From Ramazzottius varieornatus (taxonomy: Eukaryota > Tardigrada > Eutardigrada > Parachela > Ramazzottiidae), in assembly GCA_001949185.1 (NCBI GenBank), contig BDGG01000001.1, positions 921,153-985,152 on the forward strand: a stretch of 64,000 bases of DNA, in the 5' to 3' direction. This document shows positions 60,670 to 64,000 of this stretch, piece by piece. Under the pieces are notes generated by a model. It searched no databases. It saw nothing but the letters and a program-made list of their open reading frames with translations, and was not told the origin of the DNA. How positions within the stretch are numbered: position 1 is the stretch's first letter; every line of letters starts with the position of its first letter. Both the position numbers and the translations under genes were made by a program.

Positions 60670-62821
60670 TTATGGAGCCAATCTTTTCGGATCACGAGGG
60701 AACATGGACGTTTTACGAATGTTATCCAAACCTAAGTACAGCATAACAACTCGCTCCAAGCCGATACCACCTCCTCCGTGTGGATAGCATCCATACTTGA
60801 AGGCGTCAATGTAGGACTGGATCTTCGACAAGTCGATACCGTGGTGCTTGGAACGTTCTGTCAGCAAGGCCGGGTCGTGTATTCGCTGTGCTCCTGACAG
60901 GATCTCTTCACCGCGCATGAACATGTCGTAGGAGTTGGAGAGCCTGAAACGAAAAGAAAGTCATCACGATTCACGACACGCGACGAAAAAGTTCCGAACC
61001 GAAAACTATACAGCGGCTGATTGTAAGGTCCGAAAGGTCTACCATAACGCTAGGGATACGATAGACCGTACAGCTCACCGTTTGAAAAATCATCTTATTC
61101 TTCAGGACACGTAAACTCATTTCTTGGGCGTTTTCCAGTTCTTACCGTGGGTTATTCGGGTCCGGCATGGTGTAGAACGGTCGAACGGCGAGTGGGTACT
61201 TGTCCAAAATGAAGAAGTCAGTGTCATACTTGGCTTTAACGAGCTTCCCGAGCAGCTTCTCATTCGGAGTGCTCAGGTCAGCGTCATCCTCCATCTCCAC
61301 GCCAGCTTCTCTTAACATCTGCACACCTTGGGTATATTCCAGTCGTAAAGCTGGCTCCAAGAACGTGAACGGCTGTGCTGGATACTGCTTGTTCACCGTG
61401 CTGATTTCATCGGCGTAATTGTCGCGCAAACCCTGGAACGAAGGAAATTCAGTCACACGTAAGTTGATTGAAGATCCATTGATTGATCAGCAAGGTAAAA
61501 CTGTCTCACCTTGAATATTTCAACGAATAACTGACCGATGGTGTCTGTCACCTCATGGTAGTGATAGCTAAAGGCCATCTCAAGATCCAGGCCGATGAAC
61601 TCAGTTAAATGACGGTGAGTGTTGGAATCTTCGGCGCGGAAGACGGAACCAATAGTGTAGACACGGTTGAAGTCGGAAGCGATGGCCATTTGCTTGTAGA
61701 ACTGCGGGCTTTGGGCGAGGTAGGCGCTGGACTTGAAGTAACTGACGGTGAAGACGTTGGCACCACCTTCGCTGGCTGCTTGGATGATCTTCGGCGTGTG
61801 GATCTCGACGAAGCCTTTGGCGTCCAAGGCGTTACGGAAGAGCTTACAGACGCCAGCTTCCAGGCGGAAGATTGCTTGGTTGGTCGTTGTGCGTAGATCC
61901 AAGACGCGATTGTCCAGTCTGGTGTCCTGCAACAAACAGGGAATAACACTTCCCAATGTTCGCAACGCTACTTCCACAAGTCTGGTTCAAACTTTCAAAT
62001 TTCAAGAAAATAAAGGAAACAGCAACGGTCACAAAACAGACACCACTTCGTCTGATTGATGCATGACCACGCCAAGGCGCCGTTATGGACGGTGGCCCGT
62101 GTGGCGGTATCGTGGTAACAGCATCAAACAAGACAAACAATCTTCGGCAATAGGACTCGTTTCGCTCATTAATCAAGTCTATATTCAACAAAGGCAAAAT
62201 TACTTGGTTGACGCTAATCTGCGGTCCAGTAGCGTCTTCAGCCTTCTCCGATCGTGAGGCATCCTCGATCAGCAGAGGTAACCTGGCTTCCGCAGAGCTG
62301 ACAACAAAGATTTGCTCGACGTGAAGCTCCACATCTTGCTGCGAGCAGCTGTCGATCGTCTGGTCCACTTTCCTTACAACGCCGTAAACATCGACGATGG
62401 ATTCTTTGCTGATTCCCGCAGCAAACTTGACCATCTGCTTCGATACTTTATCCCCGACAGCTACCAAGGCTTGTACCGTGTACTGTTGTTGTCGTAGGAC
62501 GAAGAAGCACTGCTTCCCTTTAGCTCTGCTGGTCTGCAGACGCCCGCGAATCCAGACGAGTTGATCGGCTAAAGTCGCTGTCAGGTCTTTCACGATGGTC
62601 AAGTCACGGTCCACTTTCTCCTTTGACTGATTTAGAGCAGTAAGACCGTACTTGTCTTTAGCAAAATCTTCGGTTTCGACTTCAGCAGAAGCATCCCCTG
62701 ATGCAGTCTTCTTCTCGGCGATTATCTCCGCTTTCTTCGCTGCTTTCTCGGCTTTCTTGGCAGCATTCTTGGACACTTTTTCCGCGTTTTCCTTCTGATC
62801 CTTCTCAACAATGTCAGCCAT
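60670..62821 (-). CDS. DARS1: Cytosolic aspartyl-tRNA synthetase
   Basis: Four exons on the minus strand, 62821-62204, 61926-61510, 61432-61146 and 60943-60670, join in phase and give 531 residues. A Lys/Ala/Glu-rich N-terminal helix (about 1-50) precedes the OB-fold with [20 protein letters not shown]. The class II core is clear: [40 protein letters not shown] (motif 2), [16 protein letters not shown] and [16 protein letters not shown] (motif 3), ending [10 protein letters not shown]. It charges tRNA-Asp with aspartate and in animals joins the multisynthetase complex. The extra Lys-rich N-terminus is longer than in vertebrates and may bind tRNA. Confidence 0.97.
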
Positions 62822-63231
62822 TGCTCCCAGTTGCTGGCACCTGCAAAAGAAATACACAGATATCAAGTGTGAAGGGTGAAGATATTGCGGCTACAAGCCT
62901 ACAAACACGTACGAGGGAAGAAGCCGAAGGAAAGTCAAGAAACTGACACGTGAAAACCAGAATCAAAAGTCAAAATAGACCGGTCGACGTTTTACCTCGA
63001 AGAGGCCATTACGTCACAGATATCCTTGTTACTCACTGGACAGTGATTGAGTACCTTCTACACTACGATGACGACGTAAGTTGATGAACGAAAAGGGACT
63101 GGCGAAAATCGAGCCGATTTTGCATCAGACATCAGCACTCAGTAGCTGCCTGACACTTCGACTGCGACGGCGGAATCGACGCTCAAACCTCCGTTCCGCA
63201 GAACGGCTGAACGTCGCATGCGGCGTTTCAA
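62822..63231. other. DARS1 upstream region
   Basis: Promoter side of DARS1. A TGCAG acceptor-like site near 62842 could belong to a 5' UTR intron. Nothing else recognised. Confidence 0.35.
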
Positions 63232-63540
63232 CCAGCGGTGGACGGATGATTTTCTCATCGAATAACTAAACACGGAACGGCGCAACATCACCCAGTGCAG
63301 CCTAAACCAGGAACGGCAATCAGTCGATCAGTATTTTTCTTGTATGAAAAATATCGTTCCGAATGTCCTTCGAACACAAGGTCTCCTGTTTAGTAGGATA
63401 GAATCTGCGCACTGATAACAAAATTGGTTTAGCCCTTTGTAACACTTCATGCCAGGTCATACCTGACAGCTGAGAAAATCTCGATGTTATGCTGAGAAAA
63501 TCTCCATATTATGTCGAGAGAATCATCCGTCCACCGCTGG
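63232..63540. repeat. 20-bp inverted repeat pair, 309 bp apart
   Basis: CCAGCGGTGGACGGATGATT at 63232-63251 is mirrored exactly at 63521-63540, and similarity continues a few bases inward. This could be a small transposon. No clear target duplication is seen. Inside, near 63470-63520, a unit of about 22 bp (GCTGAGAAAATCTC) repeats two to three times. Confidence 0.55.
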
Positions 63541-63597
63541 TCAGTGTTCCGATTATCGTAATATATAATTGAAAATGGCTGATTTTGGTAAGGTTGT

Positions 63598-63662
63598 AAA
63601 TTCCTAATTCCATTCCTTTCCGAATTCCGTTCCATTCCTGGAATTCCGTTCCGTTCCAAGAG
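63598..63662. repeat. Tandem GGAATTCCGTTCC-like repeats
   Basis: Short units built from ATTCC and GTTCC (ATTCCATTCC, GAATTCCGTTCC) recur four to five times. This is low-complexity DNA with no coding support. Confidence 0.6.
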
Positions 63663-64000
63663 TAGCTGTTTGGAACGGTGAAATGCCTATTTGGAAGACT
63701 ACCAAAAATCGGATAAAATTTAGGAATTCCACGAGGTAAACAGTCGAAGATCCAGCAGATCCTGTCAGAAAACTGAACCCGATGCTGGCTCACACATGCG
63801 TACCACTGAGGCTGATTGGTCGTTCAGTTGAACGACCAATAGCATTTTCGATCCGTCGCACTAAAGAATGCGGCGCATTCAACTGTGCGTAAGTCCTTGC
63901 TTTTCCCTTGGAGTTAAGGTCCAACAAGACCGAAAGTTCGGATCGGCCAATCTCCAGCTGGCTTTCAGTCTAAAAACCTATATTTTCCGATGGCTCCAGA

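Overview
The window is nuclear DNA of a small-genome animal. Genes are compact and multi-exon, introns are short (often 50-250 bp) and GT-AG, and exon ends agree in phase for every gene I could rebuild. Several clues suggest an ecdysozoan. One is an ecdysis-triggering-hormone-like peptide precursor ending in VPRL-Gly-Arg-Arg. Another is an XMAP215/CKAP5 protein with only three TOG domains. A tardigrade is my best guess from gene density, intron size and repertoire, but nothing here proves it.

Layout. 1.3-4.5 kb: two tandem F-box-like genes on the minus strand, one of them decayed. 4.9-12.1 kb: WDR82 (+), METTL23 (-), YIPF5 (+) and a kekkon-like LRR-Ig receptor (-). 12-21 kb: a gene-poor stretch with a broken partial copy of YIPF5. 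21.2-32.2 kb: YIPF6 (-) and the 25-exon CKAP5 (+), head to head. 33.2-34.1 kb: a secreted lipocalin (-). 34-42.8 kb: mostly non-coding, with an armadillo-like remnant, a Tc1/mariner-type MITE and the ETH-like gene (-). 42.8-51 kb: a cadherin-like receptor, a CIBAR/FAM92 BAR protein and a sphingomyelin-synthase-family enzyme, all minus. 52 kb: an assembly gap inside an inverted repeat, then an unexplained 317-codon ORF. 54-62.8 kb: centrin (+), a small secreted orphan (-), JMJD6 (-) and cytosolic aspartyl-tRNA synthetase DARS1 (-).

The genes are mostly housekeeping and do not form one pathway. Some share themes: YIPF5, YIPF6 and the SMS enzyme act in the Golgi; centrin, CKAP5 and CIBAR act at centrosomes, cilia or microtubules; WDR82, JMJD6 and METTL23 act on chromatin or as modifying enzymes.

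The most distinctive non-genic signal is a family of about 55-bp interrupted palindromes. The arms read AAGTGGCGCAC and its complement around a loop of about 25 nt, and there are more than a dozen copies, mostly in introns. Exon coordinates were worked out by eye from splice signals, reading phase and family similarity; no search was run.
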